The notes under the pieces are model-generated. The model worked only from the letters and a program-made list of their open reading frames with translations, had not been told where the DNA came from and ran no database searches. The translations under genes were made by a program, and so were the position numbers. Source: Triplophysa rosa (Eukaryota > Chordata > Actinopteri > Cypriniformes > Nemacheilidae). From it: 64,000 nucleotides of DNA. Where the stretch lies: NCBI RefSeq assembly GCF_024868665.1, contig NC_079892.1, positions 5,417,045 to 5,481,044 of the forward strand, read 5' to 3'. Of this stretch, positions 1 to 14,400 are shown in pieces; positions within the stretch are counted from its first letter, which is position 1; every line of letters starts with the position of its first letter.

Positions 1-58
1 GTTTACTTTGCCTCCGGAAGCCCGCTGAATCAGCACCGTCTCCATATTCTTCCACCTG
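1..58 (-). CDS. agbl1: agbl1 candidate exon 6 (partial, runs off window)
   Basis: On the minus strand a pyrimidine-rich acceptor (ending CTACAG, with a second CAG three bases on) precedes an open frame in the phase left by exon 5. Either acceptor gives the same frame, reading [18 protein letters not shown] to the window edge. In the family the next stretch is a helix of the type ALDTLAALLKSKTNARRAV. Shared features are the E/D-T pair and the Ser before a basic, Asn-containing segment, but an extra one or two residues are needed and identity is low. Position, phase and splice site support it; sequence similarity is weak. It could be an intronic chance match. Confidence 0.4.
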
Positions 59-3000
59 CTGTAGACGGGGCGAGCAAAGAATTATGAATGGCTTTCTACA
101 ATCCGACCATAAATACTGGAAACGGTGTGTCGGTTGACAAAACGTTGACATTTTGAAATATGGGAAAGGATTGTGAAAGGGTTCGGTGTGTTGAGATGGA
201 AAAGAAGAGGAGATGTAAAGAAGAAGAAAATTGCGTGGTGTTTACCTGTCATAAAGCAGCTAAATGTGAGTTTAAAGGGAGAGTTCAACCAAAAATGAAA
301 ATTCTGTCATCATTTATTCACCCTTTTGTCGTTTCAAACCTGTTTGACTTTCTTTTCTCAAATGAAGATATTTCGAAGAATGTTGGTAACCAAACGATGG
401 TGGTACCCATTGACTTGATTTTGTGTCCATAGAAGTGAAAAGGTACCACTATTGTTCGGTTACAAATATTCTTCAAAATACCTTCTTTTGTGTTCTGCAG
501 AACAAAGAAAGTCATACAGGTTTGACATGACAAAAGGGTGAATAAATGACAGAATTGAACTGTTCCTTTAAGGATGCTGAATTGAGTTTGAACCCTAAAA
601 TCACAAAACAACGATTGACTGATCAGCCTCCTGTTTCAAGAACAAGTTGTGCAAGAATCACAACAAGCACAGAGAAGGCCATATTTTAGAAAGGCTAGAC
701 AAACTCCCATCTTTGAATTTTACACCAACGCACCCTGTCATTTCACCCAATTCATCACATTAGCATCTTATTGCGCTCTTGGGTTCTCGCTTTCTCTTCA
801 AAGGCGAGTCATCCATCTTGGTCCTTCTGTGTCTGTTGCACAGCATACTTCTTTGTGCCATCTGCTACGAGACGCACAAACAACATTATTAAGCCAATTT
901 CACCTCTCATATCACATCACAATTGGAATCATCTGAGAGGGAGGTCGGGGGGCTCACGGCATTGCGGATTTGCCATTGTTGCTGAAAACTATACGTGCTG
1001 CTGTGTGGATCGATGTTGACACCAAAAAAATATGACACGCATGCACGCCGGACCTATTATCCACACCAGGTATTTGGCTTTAAATGGTGCGGTTGTCAAT
1101 TACCCATAAGACTCCATTTCTTTATTTTCAGTCCTTGATGGGACACTCACGAACAAGCCACAATCCCTATTTCTCACCGTTATTTTGGTCACACCATGTG
1201 AAGATCTTGAAGGCCTCATCGACTACAGACCCCTACAGCGTTCAACACTGTTAATTCTCCATCACAGCAGCAATATGTCACTTCCCGTTCTGCAACTGCA
1301 ACAGTGCACAAAACGGACAGCCCAGCGGTAGACCAGACACAAGCTCGGTGACATAAAACCAGCGTTCTGACGAGCCGTTTTACGAGAATTTCATACAGAA
1401 CTCATCTCGCATCTTGCTTAGTCTTTGAGTCACGTTGCTTATATTATCGCAATTTTCAGCGGCGGCCAAAAGCCATTGTATCCCCCAGCAAACTGCTTGG
1501 CACTCTTCTGAAATGACGCGTGGCACTTAAGTCCTCGCCGAACATCTGCGCGTTGATGCTTTGAGCCGTGAGGCCAGGATGTCAGCAAAAAGCCAGCAGG
1601 CGAACCTGACAATACGGAAGATCTGTTGATCTGTTCCACCTGCGCCCCGAGTACTTTTGCGTATTCATCAGAGAGCGATGTTGATTCTCAATGCTGATTC
1701 GATCTCTTAAAAGCCTCGGAGATGCTGTTTAACACATTCGTTTATTACAGAGATATACGCTTACAAGTGATGCTAAAGGTTCGTCTTGGGACTGGAGGGA
1801 ATGCTCTCTTTTAAACCTTTAACAAGGCATGTCAGGAATATTTTACTTTCACATGATTTTGACATTTTGTAAGTCAACAAGAGGGACACTGGCTACGAAT
1901 AGCAGTTAAAGGGATAGTTTACCCAGAAATAATGCTATGTCATTTAAAACCTGTATCTGAAAAGAAGATATTTTGAGAAATTACTTCCCCAAATATCTCA
2001 TTCATACATGTTTGAAATGACATGAGGGTGAATAAATGATTAAAGAATTGTCATATTTGACTGAACCGTCTCTTTAAAAGCCTGAACAGTGTTCAAAACC
2101 TAAAACTGCTATATCACATTAAAAGTCGTTGACATTATTTAATGTAATGCGGCCATTAAAATGTGGCGAATATATTATGCATAACAAATCACGTGACGCA
2201 ATGAAAAACGTTTTAAACGCTAGTACAGTATGCTATACAGTTACTACAGCCCCATGACCTCATCACGTTGCATAGCAACCAGTTAGAATAAAAACTTTCA
2301 ATTCCGATAGAAACTATTTGCATATATGCACAGATGCTGCAGAAATAGTATGAGCGGTAGGCTAGTATGCTATTACAAACACACTCTCCATCTCTAGTGT
2401 TCGCTAAAGAACTGCACTGGCAACAGGTTAAGTGAAGCATTGCTGTCTAATTGACACTTTAACTAATTTGTGGTCACAGCTTCCACTAATTGTGTAGCTG
2501 CTCTTAAATCTGAACGAAGACCAGAGCGAATCAATGGCACTCCACGTGATAACCTCTCTGGCCGCTTAACTCTGGGAGACAGATAAAGTCAAATTAAACC
2601 CACAATATTGAATCTCATGCCAGAACTGGATTAAATCCACATCTGATATGCACGTTTGCCGGCTTGGCGCACACATTCAGGTTTTCTTCCCTGGTGTGTC
2701 CATGTGAGAATTCCCATTAGATGGGAAGTGGCGTACTGAGAGCGGTTATAATTAGATGCGTGTTCTGCTATAATCGGCTGCGTGCATGCAGGAGCTGTCG
2801 GCAACTTGATACGGAAGTAGCTTAGTATTTCCAGAGCTGGTAAAGAGGGAGAGCGCCCTCTTCAGGCTCTCATGGTTGCCCACGTTGGAAAATCCAGCTT
2901 GAGCTGGTAGACGTGTTTTATTAAAGCTGGTCTACACAAGTTATTTGCTGGTTCAAGCTGGTAAACGATCAGAGATCAGCGAGAAACCAGCTACTGGTTT

Positions 3001-6000
3001 AGAACATCTGATTCGATTTTGAAATTAATGAAAAAGTAAAAAATTTATGTAATAAAATGATGTTCTTTTTTTTAAAGGTGCTATTTGTTTTTAGTAGGAA
3101 AAAAGTACTAAAAGGAAAATCTATGATTATGGCAAAAAAAATTATCCTAAATAATATAACTAAATTGGTTAAAAATATATTTTTTAATTATTGAAACATT
3201 AAAAACAGGTCCCAGAGACCCGAAAGCCACAGGGTATAAGCTTTAATGCATAGTTAACGCAAAAATAAAAATGCTAGATTTCCTAGAATTAATCCACTTT
3301 ATTTTGATCTTCTTTGTAATACAAAAACGCATAATATTTGAGACAGGCAGTCTCAATCACCATTCACTTTCATCGTAACTTTTTTCCGTACAATGAAAGT
3401 GAATGGTGACCGAGACTCTCACTTTGTTCCATAAATGAAAGTGAATGGTTTTTGTGCCTTCCACAAAAGAAAATAAAGTCATACACGTCTTAAACAAAAT
3501 AAGGATTAATCATTTACTGAATTGTATTTTTTTGGGTGGACTATACTGTACCTTTAAGATTGCCATGGATGCACAGCAGGCTGACGGGGCAACCGACTGA
3601 CTGGTTCAGATTTACTGCTCTGTGCAGCATCAAGACACCCTTAACAAGTGTCACACACTTCAAGTGAGAATGCATTTCCTGTCATTTCCGCAGGTCATGC
3701 ACCGTTTACATAACATCAGGTGAACAATGAGCAATGTACGAAAATAGAGAATCGACTTTGATATTTGATTACTAAGTGACATGTGGTACAATTTTTATTT
3801 ACTGTGTCATGAGGATGTCAGAATTCGATGCAATCGATCACCCAATCAACACTGTCAATCGTGACCCGGGTTCTAACGTTACATACCGTGCATTCGACAT
3901 AAAACACTGCTGACTTAAAAGAGTCTAGTCTGTCCTGGCTTTTACCCAGCATCTCACTGGAGTCATATTGTAAAACCTGGCAAACCACCATCGTAAAGAA
4001 CAGAATAAGAACATGCCGACTGAAACCAGGCTGCTGCCAATCATCAGCGAGCCAACAGTATATGCACATATGTATGCAACGCACTGCTGCTAAACCCCCT
4101 GTAAACAAACATGTTCTGAGCATTTCAATAGGCATGTTTGCACAAATGAGATGTATCATGCATGCAGATTTCACAGCGCTGAATTTAATCTATGAGTTAT
4201 ACTGTAATGTAAAGCACTCATTATACAAGACCGTCGGAGTGAGTGGGGCATCGTTGTGGAAGAGAATGGATTTGATGATATTAAACTGAAGAATATTATC
4301 ATTACCTAAATTTATGAATTACAAATATTGCTGTTACATCAAAAAATATACATTTAAATGAAATATAGACATTATATATATATATATGTATATTACATAT
4401 ATACACCCCAGAGAAACACTTAATATTTGTATAATATTCATTAGCTTAAAATTAGTTAATGCAGGGGGCAATATAACGAGGGAGCACTTTTAACAGTGTT
4501 TTAAAAAAATCACATCAGGCTTTTTAACGTCGCCATTTTCGACAAACAAGCAGCTCAGCCTTGAGGCATAAGTGCTCAAAATAATGTAACACCAGGTGTT
4601 TGACGTTACAGCGATGCTGTGGCCTTTATTAGCAGGCGAGCAGCGCTAAACCCTAGACCGAGACTCGCTGTAAAAGCCAGTCTACTGACCTTCTGTTGCC
4701 TAAAGAATGACTTCAAAGTAGAGGGAGTTGACAAAGTGTGTTTTGTATATCACACTTGGTTTTCAATTATGTACATGTTTACATATACTTTTATGGTGAG
4801 GGATAAAATGACAATCAATCGAAATTACATCATTAAAAATACAAAAAGAATTTACATAAAATTAAAAAACAATGACCATTCTATTATCAAAACGATTAAA
4901 AATTGATCCATTGGGTTTGGGTTACAAGACTCTGTGCATACCTTATAGTGTACTAAATAACATTTGCCACATAGTTTAGTAATGGTAAATAGCATTGTGC
5001 TTTATGGTTACCATATTTATATACGACGATATTTAGATTGCACTGAAGGTATTTTATAGAAAACCATGATACGTACCAACTGAAAAACCAATAGAAATCC
5101 ATTACAGAAATTCTAATGGTTTCCATTAAAATACTATTATGCGCCATTAGCTTTTTCCATTAAAACCCGTACAAAATTCCTTTTTGTAGTATATTTTGGA
5201 CATTATTTCAACAGGTTTTAATGGCGTTCTATTGGTTCCCGTCTCCAGATAACATACCACCAATAGAATCCATCACATACCAGTACACACCATTATAGTG
5301 GCCATTGAAACCAATACGATTCTTATTATAACCATTAAAGAAATAGTTCACCCAAAAATGAAAATTCCGTCATCATTGTTATTCAAACCTGTATTTCATT
5401 CTTCTGCAGAACGCAAAAGAAGATATTTCAAAGAATGTTAACCGGCACCTGTTGACTTGCATTGGTTTTGTGTCCATAGAATAGAAGTGAATGGGTGCTG
5501 GCGCAGTTCGGTTACCAACTTTCTTTAAACTTTCTTCTTTTGTGTTCTGTAGAAGAAAGACGGTCATACAGGGATGAAATGACAAGAACGATGACAAGTA
5601 AATGATGACAGAATTTTCATGTTTGGTTGAACTATCCCAATTTTCTATTGGATTACTATGGTACCATGTCAAGAAATAAATCCTTATCTACTTTTTTGTA
5701 AGAAGTGTGTGGATTTACCGATCTATGCTAGTGTTACGGTTTGAGTTTGCCCGTAAAACGTCTTTACATAAAACCAAACCAAACTATGACATGCCCTTGT
5801 TTAGACAGCTAAGTCAATGTATTAGCGCGCGTGTCTGTCCGTCTTAGCATGCATCTGTTTTTACTGCCTAGAAACGTGCCATCTGATACTCACTTAAGAG
5901 TACGCAAGTGCTTGGTTGTGTGCGAAGAAATAAGCTTGAAGACCACGTCCAGCCCTTGGTTCCTCCCCAGCAAGACCGCTGCGGTCACTGAAACACCAGA

Positions 6001-9000
6001 CAAGCAATTAATACAACAAAACGTCTTTGCAACACTGCTGAACCTGATAGCTCTAAAAATATTACATTTCATAGTGTTGTATACCGGATCCCCCATCTGG
6101 GGACATGTGGGAAATTTTAAGAGACCAAACTTCACTCATGTAAACATGGTATGCACCCAGATGATGTTTCCTCTATTAATATATACTGTAGTGCTTGCTA
6201 CAAGACTAGCTACCAACGTAAACACTGGCGGTGTCGCTACGGCGGATTGTCTTTGGCGTCTTAGGGAGGCCGCATGTCTGCCGATTCACAAATAGATATA
6301 ATTTAGCCTTTAAAATAAAGCTTAAAAGGAGACTTCTTGTCGGGCTGATAAGTCAAACGTGCGTTTTTCACGCTCACAGTCGGAAAACAACTTCCAGCGC
6401 AGGTGTCGTTCACAGGACGCCTGTCATATAGCTGATAAACCCCACACTATCATCTCTATTCCACGTTTGTTGGAAGGCGAATGCATTTGAAATAAAACCG
6501 AACAAAGGCGGATTCGCATTTTACAGATTTTACAGGCGTTATCTCGTTTTCCACGTAAACAAACGCGAGCGTAATCGCACAGCAGTGGTACATCAAAAGG
6601 TGCAGACCAACCGCCCCGTGAATCACGCAGGGCAGAAATGTAAGATGTTGGTCTTGGAGTTAGATTTGAATACCTGTTCTGAGGTCAGGAGCAAACTCAC
6701 CAGAAGAACAGAAGACTTGGATGACCCAAAGACAGGCTGCGGCTCTCCTGGGGTTTGTTACATTCTGCCTTAGCAAATCAAGAACCAGTAGAACTGCATC
6801 AGTCTTCTCTGCCTTCACACCAATCTGACGATCTGGGGAAAGAAAATCATATTCCTCTTGACGTTCAGAAAACGTGGGTTTGTTCATTACATCTTGTTCT
6901 TGCAGTGCTTGGCCCGCTACAGGGATGCTGGTATGCAAAATGTTTTGAACAGTTGGCAGCTGTGATAAAATCTTTGACTTTGGTTTGGAGATCAAAATCA
7001 AATTCACTGGGATGTCTAATAGGAAAATTGGGAAATCACAGGAGAAGATCAGAGTCGAGCGCAAATCTTCAATTTGATTCAGTCTAAATGTGAACACAAG
7101 ATTTGGAGCAACGAATAAAGATGAGCTCTGTGGTAAACATCAAATAAAAATGTACTTTCCATTTCCATTTACAACACTGAAGAACCATTTCTTTCTTACC
7201 TTTTCATAGTATATCGAATTTTGTTTTGTGAAAAAAAAGGTCCTGTCGATGTTAAAAAACAGGTTCTTAAAAAAAGAAGTTTGCTACACTGAAAAAAGGG
7301 TTTCATTCAACCAATTAAAATATTTTAGGGTAAGGATTCACATCTAAATGTTATAACTTGAGCCAATTAAAAATATATACCTTTTCTTTATTATTTTTCA
7401 TTGGCTTAAGTTATAAAATATAGATGTGAATCCTTACCCTAAATCTTTTAAATCGGTTGAATGAAACCCTTTTTTCGGTGTATTAATTTACTTTTTTATT
7501 TATGAGAAGACTGATAAATATAAATATTCTTTCTTATTTTTAATGTACTTCTCAGAACAACAGTTGTAAACAACCAGTAAACTATTACTACTTTGTTTCT
7601 GTTGCACTTATACTTTAAAGTACACTTTTATAAACTAAAAAGTGGGCCAATCTAGTTCCAAGCAGTATTAAAATAGTATACTTAAAAGTAACTAGTACTT
7701 ACTACTTACTACTAAACTTTGCTTAGGTATACTTAATAAAATGAACTTAGACGTAGCTAGTATCAGTACTTACTACAGTAGTATACTTAAAAATATATGT
7801 GAACTTTGCTCAAGTATACTTAATAAAATGAACTTAAGGTATACAGTATATTTGAAAGGGAGGCTCTTTAAAAAAATTTAAATGTAAAATAAATTAAAAA
7901 ATAAAAGTTCAGAAGTTAAAATTCTAGATGATAACAACCACTCAACATTTTAAAATTAATTTATTTTTTTAATTACATTTTTACATTTTAAATTTAAATT
8001 AAAATATAAAAAATTCTTGATGATAACACCCACCTCTCACTGAACATCCTGTTTCACAAAAAGAAACAATGTGTTGTTAACCATGTTTCACTCCCTCAAT
8101 AACAAATAAGAACCATCAGAAACGTAAATTTGTATCAGAAACAGCAAAAGCTATTTCAAAGCGCTTTAGAAAGTCACAGTATCTCCACACAGCACGTCAA
8201 CCATTTATGGACCTTGATGAAGTGTGGATCATTTCGCCACGTGAAGGAGACGGTAATCTCTGCTTTGCAAATGCAAATGGTTCATTGAGAAATGTGTGGG
8301 GTGAAAAATCCACATCCCGCTGCAGAAATCGTTTAAATCTACTACATGACCTGACATCCCACAGGCCCACCATGATACAAGCGCTTACAAAAACAGCTTG
8401 TGCGTAAAACGCCTGCTTGGGAATGAGTTTACGCTAACAGCAGATGGAGTTTGTTTTTAGATGCGTTTTGTCTAAATGTCGAAGGGAAACATGAAGACGG
8501 GGAAACGGTCCTGCTGTTTTGTCTTACCCTGTTCCCGGGTTCACTGGGAAAGACTTCAAAGAGCAAGAGTGGAACGTTGAGAGACATGGAGATCCACCAT
8601 ACTCTTAGCTTCTTAGGTTACACAACGTCTAAACATCGCATGCTTGAAGCAAATTAGCCCGTGACCTCTGACCCCACAGGCTTGAGGACTTTTATCTGAC
8701 CTGACATTGACCTAACCCTTACTGTCTACACTTGCAAGATGAGATGATTTACGTACATTCCACACACGAAGTCTATTTTTAAGAACGCTATTTATAGGCC
8801 TTCAGCAATAAATTCACAACGTCAGCGCCATCTTTTGCCTCAGGACGACTAAATTATACATCATAATGACAAATATGACTCGCTCCTACAGTGTGAACAG
8901 TTCACCCTCATGTCATTCCAAACCTGTCTGACTTTCTTCTGCAGAACACAACAGAAGATATTTTGAAGAATGTTGGTAACCAAACAACATTGCCCCCCCC

Positions 9001-11446
9001 ATTGACTTCCACTGTATGAACACAAAACTACTGAGACATTACTCGAAATATGAAGAAAAGAATCATATGCAAGTTTGGAACGACATGAGTCAGTCAACTC
9101 TTTGCCACTCCCATTCTCTCCTAGCCCCGCCTCCCCACTTTCATCACTCACCTCTGTGGCCCACCTTGGCCATCAGGTGCAGCAGAGGTAGCAGGACGGT
9201 GTAGCTGGGCGTGTGGCAACGGGCGGAGTTCACCAGAGCCGTCAAAAGAGCCTCGCTGCCTCCTTTCGATATCATATAATGAATCCGTCTGTCGGTGCCT
9301 AAAGGAAACCACAGCAATCATTTCACAAAATGTCAAATTTAGGCTGATAGAGGAAACTTGTGGAGCCACTGGCGTAATGTCGCAAAATGACATCAGAGTT
9401 TATTTTCGGCATTCTTTTGGAACTTACAAAATATGTAGTGATTAGAACTTGGTGCTGGAGGCTAAAGAATAAATTTGGCTAATTACTTTGCAGTGAATTA
9501 ATTGCAGATTATGGGATTAGTATAGTACTGCTCCACCTCTACAAGGATGTTTTTCGATAGAGTTGTTGTTGAATAATGGCCAAAATTAAGATAGGAAAAC
9601 AAGTGGCTCAAAGAATCGGAGTGTTTCTTCATCTTTTCTTCACCTTTTTATTGAGATTGGTTAAACGATTTTGAAGGTCTTCTAAATTTACATTATAAAA
9701 CAATCTTTATTTCTTGGTGTGGTCTTAAAGGGACAGTTGACCCAAAAGTAAAAATTTTTTCATCTAGGGCTGCATGATAAACCATTAATATACCGCACCC
9801 GATTTGGCAATTTACTACGATTTTTTGCACAGTTTTTTGCTTCAGTGAAGCACGGTACAATGCAGCTGCATCTGAAAGCCAGAGGGCGCTCTCGTGCAGA
9901 AACTCCAAATAAGCGCCACAGGCAGAAGAAGTACAACACCACACGTAGGCAAACTCGTAGTGATTTCAGGTGGAACAGCACTTCCTACTGACCATGCTTA
10001 AAGCTACAGTTTGTAAAAACCGCTGCTAGAGGGCGCAGATTCAAAACAACAACAATGGCGTAGCTTGACGACGCTGTGAAGGAGCATGGAATGATCTGTT
10101 GTCTTCAACTCCACCGCTGATGGCCATCAATCAGACGGGAACGAGAAATCATGTTAGCGGATGAGGTAAAGTTTTATAAATGTTGCGAATAATTGTGGTC
10201 CATATATAAGTGACTGCTCGAAACAAGTTAGTGGCTTGCTAGACGCTAGACACTACTTCCGCATTGGTCCACGGCACTGTTGTTATGCGGTTTCTACGTC
10301 AGTAAAGGCGGTCATTGACAGGCGATTGCACAGCCCTTTGTCACTGTTTAGAATGGCGATTTTCTCATGATTTACAAGTAGTTGGAAACATTTGAGATAT
10401 TGTAAGTACTCAAAACAAAATATATAACACTAGCCTAGTGCTTTTTGGATATTTTACTGCAAAATTGTTACAAACTGCACCTTTGACGGACAAGCTGCGC
10501 ATTAACACATAATCGAAACCTTTGTGATATCATATCGCACTAGACGGGTCAATTTACGCGGTATTTAGTGAAAATCCCGATTAATCAGGCAGCCCTACTA
10601 TCATCATTTACTCACTCTCATGTCATTCCAAACCTGTATGACCTGTATGAATTCTGCAGACCACAAAAGAAGAAACAACATGACCCCCATTGACCTGAGA
10701 CATTTCTCAAAATATCTTCTTTTGTGTTCTGCAAAAGAAATGTGTTCTGAACAACATGAGGGTGAATAAATGATGACAAATTTTTCATTTTTGGTGAACT
10801 GTCCCTTTAATGAGACTACGGTCAACTAGACCAAGACTATGTTTATCAGCAGCTCTGTGGATTTTTTGTGGAGGTGGGTTGGTCACACACAACTGTATAA
10901 AGCACAGTGGATGATGTAAAACACTCTTAAACAAAAAACGATTGGAGAAAATGTCAATCAACAAGTTTGTCTGCCCCAGGCCTAGCAACAGGGCAGGATG
11001 AGATCTCACCTGCTGACAAAAGTTCATCCAGGACATTGAGGACGTTTAGCACGCTTTCATTGTCTCCGGCGTTCTGCAAAGAGCACAGAAAGAGCAACAA
11101 TGTCACCAACATTGAAGTCTAAAGCCCGGCTTAGCAGCTGCATCGAGACCACCAACAGAGCTGAAGCGAGATTTGCCGTAAAGACCAGGAAACAATTTTA
11201 GCCACTCCAATAACACATTTATGGATGACATCAATGTTTTTAAGCCCCATGTGATAAACTAGGTGTCGAGTGTGTCCTGGCTGGCACAGCGGAGCCATCC
11301 CACAGTGTGCCCGAGTCCCTGTCAGGGTAGGAGTCTTGTGGTTAAAAGCTGCAACAGTTGACGGGTAAGCAGCAGGGAGTCCGTAATCTCCAAAGAAGAG
11401 ACTCCACAGCTGGGGATTCAGGCTTCGGCTCTCATTATAGGGCAAA

Positions 11447-11481
<35 letters not shown>

Positions 11482-14400
11482 ACAACACTGTCCTCCCTGC
11501 ATCTGCGCTGGCTGTGTTTTCCTGACAGTAGTCATAGAAGAGCCTATTAGATCTCTCCACAGCCAACTGCACCACAAAGAAATGTCCCCTGCCAGGGAGC
11601 TGTCACTCACACCCACATGAGTGCAATGACAACAAAGACCCGTGTCAACATAGAGGTTATACTATAAAAGTAAACAGCGCCACTTTGTGTGGGGGTGGAG
11701 GCATATTGTTTTGGTCTGTAATAATAGCAACACTCTAGAAATATCAGCAGGACACGAGTGTCCTATTTGTGTTGTTCATTTTGGCTCACTGAATTGAAAA
11801 AAATGGTTCATGGTAAAATAATCTAGAACTAACTGTGCTTTTGTGGCAATGGTCATTTTCATTTAAGACAGCTGAATCATTCATTTTAGTCTGGGACTAG
11901 CCATAAGCGTCATTGTAAAACCAGGCATATATACTTTAAAATGTGTTCTCATCAATCTGTAAGAAAAGAAAAATTGGTGCCTATTGCTTTACAGTATATC
12001 GCCATCTCTGTTTGAAACATAAAATTGCAGGCTACTTGGCGTTTTTTGGGATGACGTCAAATGACATCAAACTGCAATTTCTTGCTAAATAAAACCCAGC
12101 TCAACACCTAAATCGTTATTATAAGCTTATCGTTGTGAATCGAGGTAAGGTAAGGACACAGATTGAACACAGACTGTACTTGCTCAATGACTGGAAATCA
12201 ATCCGAAGAAACTCACAAGTGGAAACCACGAATAACACGGATATGACGTCATCAACAGACATTACACTGATTAAAACTGCCAATTTCTCTGGATTCAAAA
12301 ATTGTTGAAACAATTAGAATAATCCAAGTACGCAAGTGAACATAATATATAACACTGTGCTTGGGGTTTTGGGATATTTTAATGCAAAAAACGTATGTGC
12401 TTTTAACACAAAGTCAATAACGGCAGAAATAAAAAAATAACACTTCATGATTATGAAGACATTTTTTAAACTTAGAAAAACAAACGTTTATTCCAAACAT
12501 TGCATTAAATATAATTTTTCATCTATAGCTCCAAAACATCATTCAATTCACATCTTAAATTGTAAATTGCTTAAACGGCAAAACTTTCACACCGACAGAA
12601 TACGGCGTGTGATCTTTCCTGGAAACCGATGGCCTTGTCATCACCATCTGTGATAATTCCAGACAACCATGTTAATTACTCCATATTAATGACTGGGACT
12701 AGCACACAGAGCCAGCTGGCACGCCATTACCGCATTATTTGCACAACAATCTTTTAACAGACAACTCCGGCAATACTTTGAATTATGATTAACCGTGTCT
12801 ATTTTAGTCCAGCATCACCTGCATCAAGCCGGGTTCATAAAATGACATAACGTCTGTCAAGTCGAAAATGACGGGTGAAATTTGCTGCAGAAAGACATGT
12901 GTTAATATACTTATGATGTGCTTGAAAGCCAGAAACACATTTCCCTGTTGTTCTTTAATTATCTAATGAGGAACATCAACAACTACCCTTCAGCGTGCAT
13001 CATTTATTTTTAAGAGGGTGGCAGGAACGCTCTGAGCTCCGGCTGAACCTCCTGCTTATGCAGACATAAGGCCAAATGAAACTGTCTTCCTTTAATATTA
13101 TATGAAATCCATAATATAAGAGAAAAAATAAGAAAATGAGTTACAACTCGGAAACAACAACGCTCCTGCCTTAATTTAAATTAGTGAGGATCCCATTTTA
13201 GGCAACAAAAGCTCCATGACAAGGATGGTGAATTTAGGGAGTTATTGGCATGTTTGATGAAAGTCACGGTGACTTAGAGGATGGCGATAGCTGGTTGTGG
13301 ATATCGTGAGGGCAATATTAGCTGCGCTTGTTGGTTTGTTCTCTTATAAACACTTCATGGATCCTTATTTTAACTGATTTTGAATGTCATTTCAAATATA
13401 TGTTTGGCACACATTGGCTTACGTTACGTTTACATTCAAGCATTTGGCAGAACACTTATCCAAATCTATCTACAGTGCATTCAAGTCAAAAATGTTTTTA
13501 GCGTATTTTAAAGTTTAGAGGCTAAAATTCACATTTTTTCAAACATAGCACATACTAGAAAAACATGATCCACAATATAAATTATTTACAGCAGAGCGCC
13601 TCCTTCATACACTGTAAAAATTGATTTGTTGCTTCAATTTAAAAAGTTACCCAGCTGTCTTAAAATGTTTTTTTAATTCAACATAAAAATATTAGTTATT
13701 ACGTGAATTTGATGCAAATTGTTACGTTAACTAATATTTTTAAGTTGAACTAACAAAAACAATTAAAGTTAAAACAACAAATCATTTTTACAGTGTAGTA
13801 TTTACACTGACTTGCAATGCAGATTAGCCTCCAAATAAAAATAAAAACAAGATCAAATACAGTTCAAGTGAAAACATGAAAAAAAATCTGATTTTACACA
13901 ATAAATTACTGTAGACACTTAAAATGAAACAAAAATCTTCTCCTGTACTTTTGATCCGTTATACGTTTTCCCCCTTATTAGATCCAATAAACACAAAGTT
14001 TTCTTTAATCTCAGACTGAGCTCAGTTATCCTGGTGTCCATCCAATTTGAGTTTGGTTCTGCTCTTTCCCAGCCTGCTCGGCACAACACTTATCAGCACG
14101 GAGGGACTAAATCTCATCTTATGGCTTTCACTCTCAATTAATCGCTTTGACGCTTACACTAAATAATTTCCCCCAAGCTTGCTTTCCATGCAAGAGTTGG
14201 AAAGTTATCGGAAATTGGCCACTTCACCCTCTCCAGAACAGAAGGCCTCAGCGGTTTGTTGACAGTAACCAATACAAATCAGTTATATGAAATCAGTCAC
14301 TATGACGTTGTGTAAGAGCCTAGATATCATATTTAAATGTAAAACCCGAGATTCGTATGTGACGTCCTGCAAACTTTGCAAATCTGGAACAAAGTGCAAA

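Larger units (their letters stand above)
59..5893 (-). other. agbl1 intron 5 (or the start of a longer intron)
   Basis: About 5.8 kb with no supported coding exon. It contains TTAAAGG-type MITEs at 272-571, 1906-2077, 3242-3557 and 5335-5640, a CCAGCTT/AAGCTGG palindromic repeat near 2893-3003 and an (AT)n tract near 4373. The track from about 4950 to 5690 reads as an older dispersed repeat (ATTGG and TAATGG motifs) into which the 5335 MITE has inserted. The rest is unassigned. Confidence 0.6.
6833..9151 (-). other. agbl1 intron 3
   Basis: About 2.3 kb. Holds a 194-bp TA-flanked palindromic MITE (7287-7480), a short tandem repeat (7676-7850), an AT-rich low-complexity stretch (about 7860-8010) and a 5'-truncated TTAAAGG-type MITE (8893-9090) that ends about 60 bases from the exon 3 donor. 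Confidence 0.7.
9725..10810. mobile_element. TTAAAGG-family MITE split by a nested insertion
   Basis: The left end is TTAAAGGGACAGTTGACCC (9725) and the right end GGTGAACTGTCCCTTTAA (10810). The MITE breaks off at TTTTTTCATC (9764) and resumes at CTATCATCATTTACTCAC (10598), where its consensus reads straight through. The insert is a hAT-like element. Confidence 0.85.
9299..11009 (-). other. agbl1 intron 2
   Basis: About 1.7 kb, nearly two thirds of it one nested transposon stack (9725-10810). The remaining flanks show nothing else. Confidence 0.75.

Noticed and set aside
1439..1639. 66-codon minus-strand frame as a missing agbl1 exon
   Set aside because: No similarity to the expected armadillo-like helices and no splice pair in the right phase.
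5831..6295. 154-codon plus-strand frame
   Set aside because: It lies opposite agbl1 exon 5, whose minus-strand frame, splice sites and similarity explain the open stretch.
6660..7097. 145-codon minus-strand frame taken as one gene
   Set aside because: Only 6832-6701 is coding (agbl1 exon 4, with clear splice sites). The rest is read-through into introns.
11131..11616. 161-codon minus-strand frame with a Ser-Leu run
   Set aside because: The run is the (AG)n microsatellite read in frame, and the region is agbl1 intron 1.
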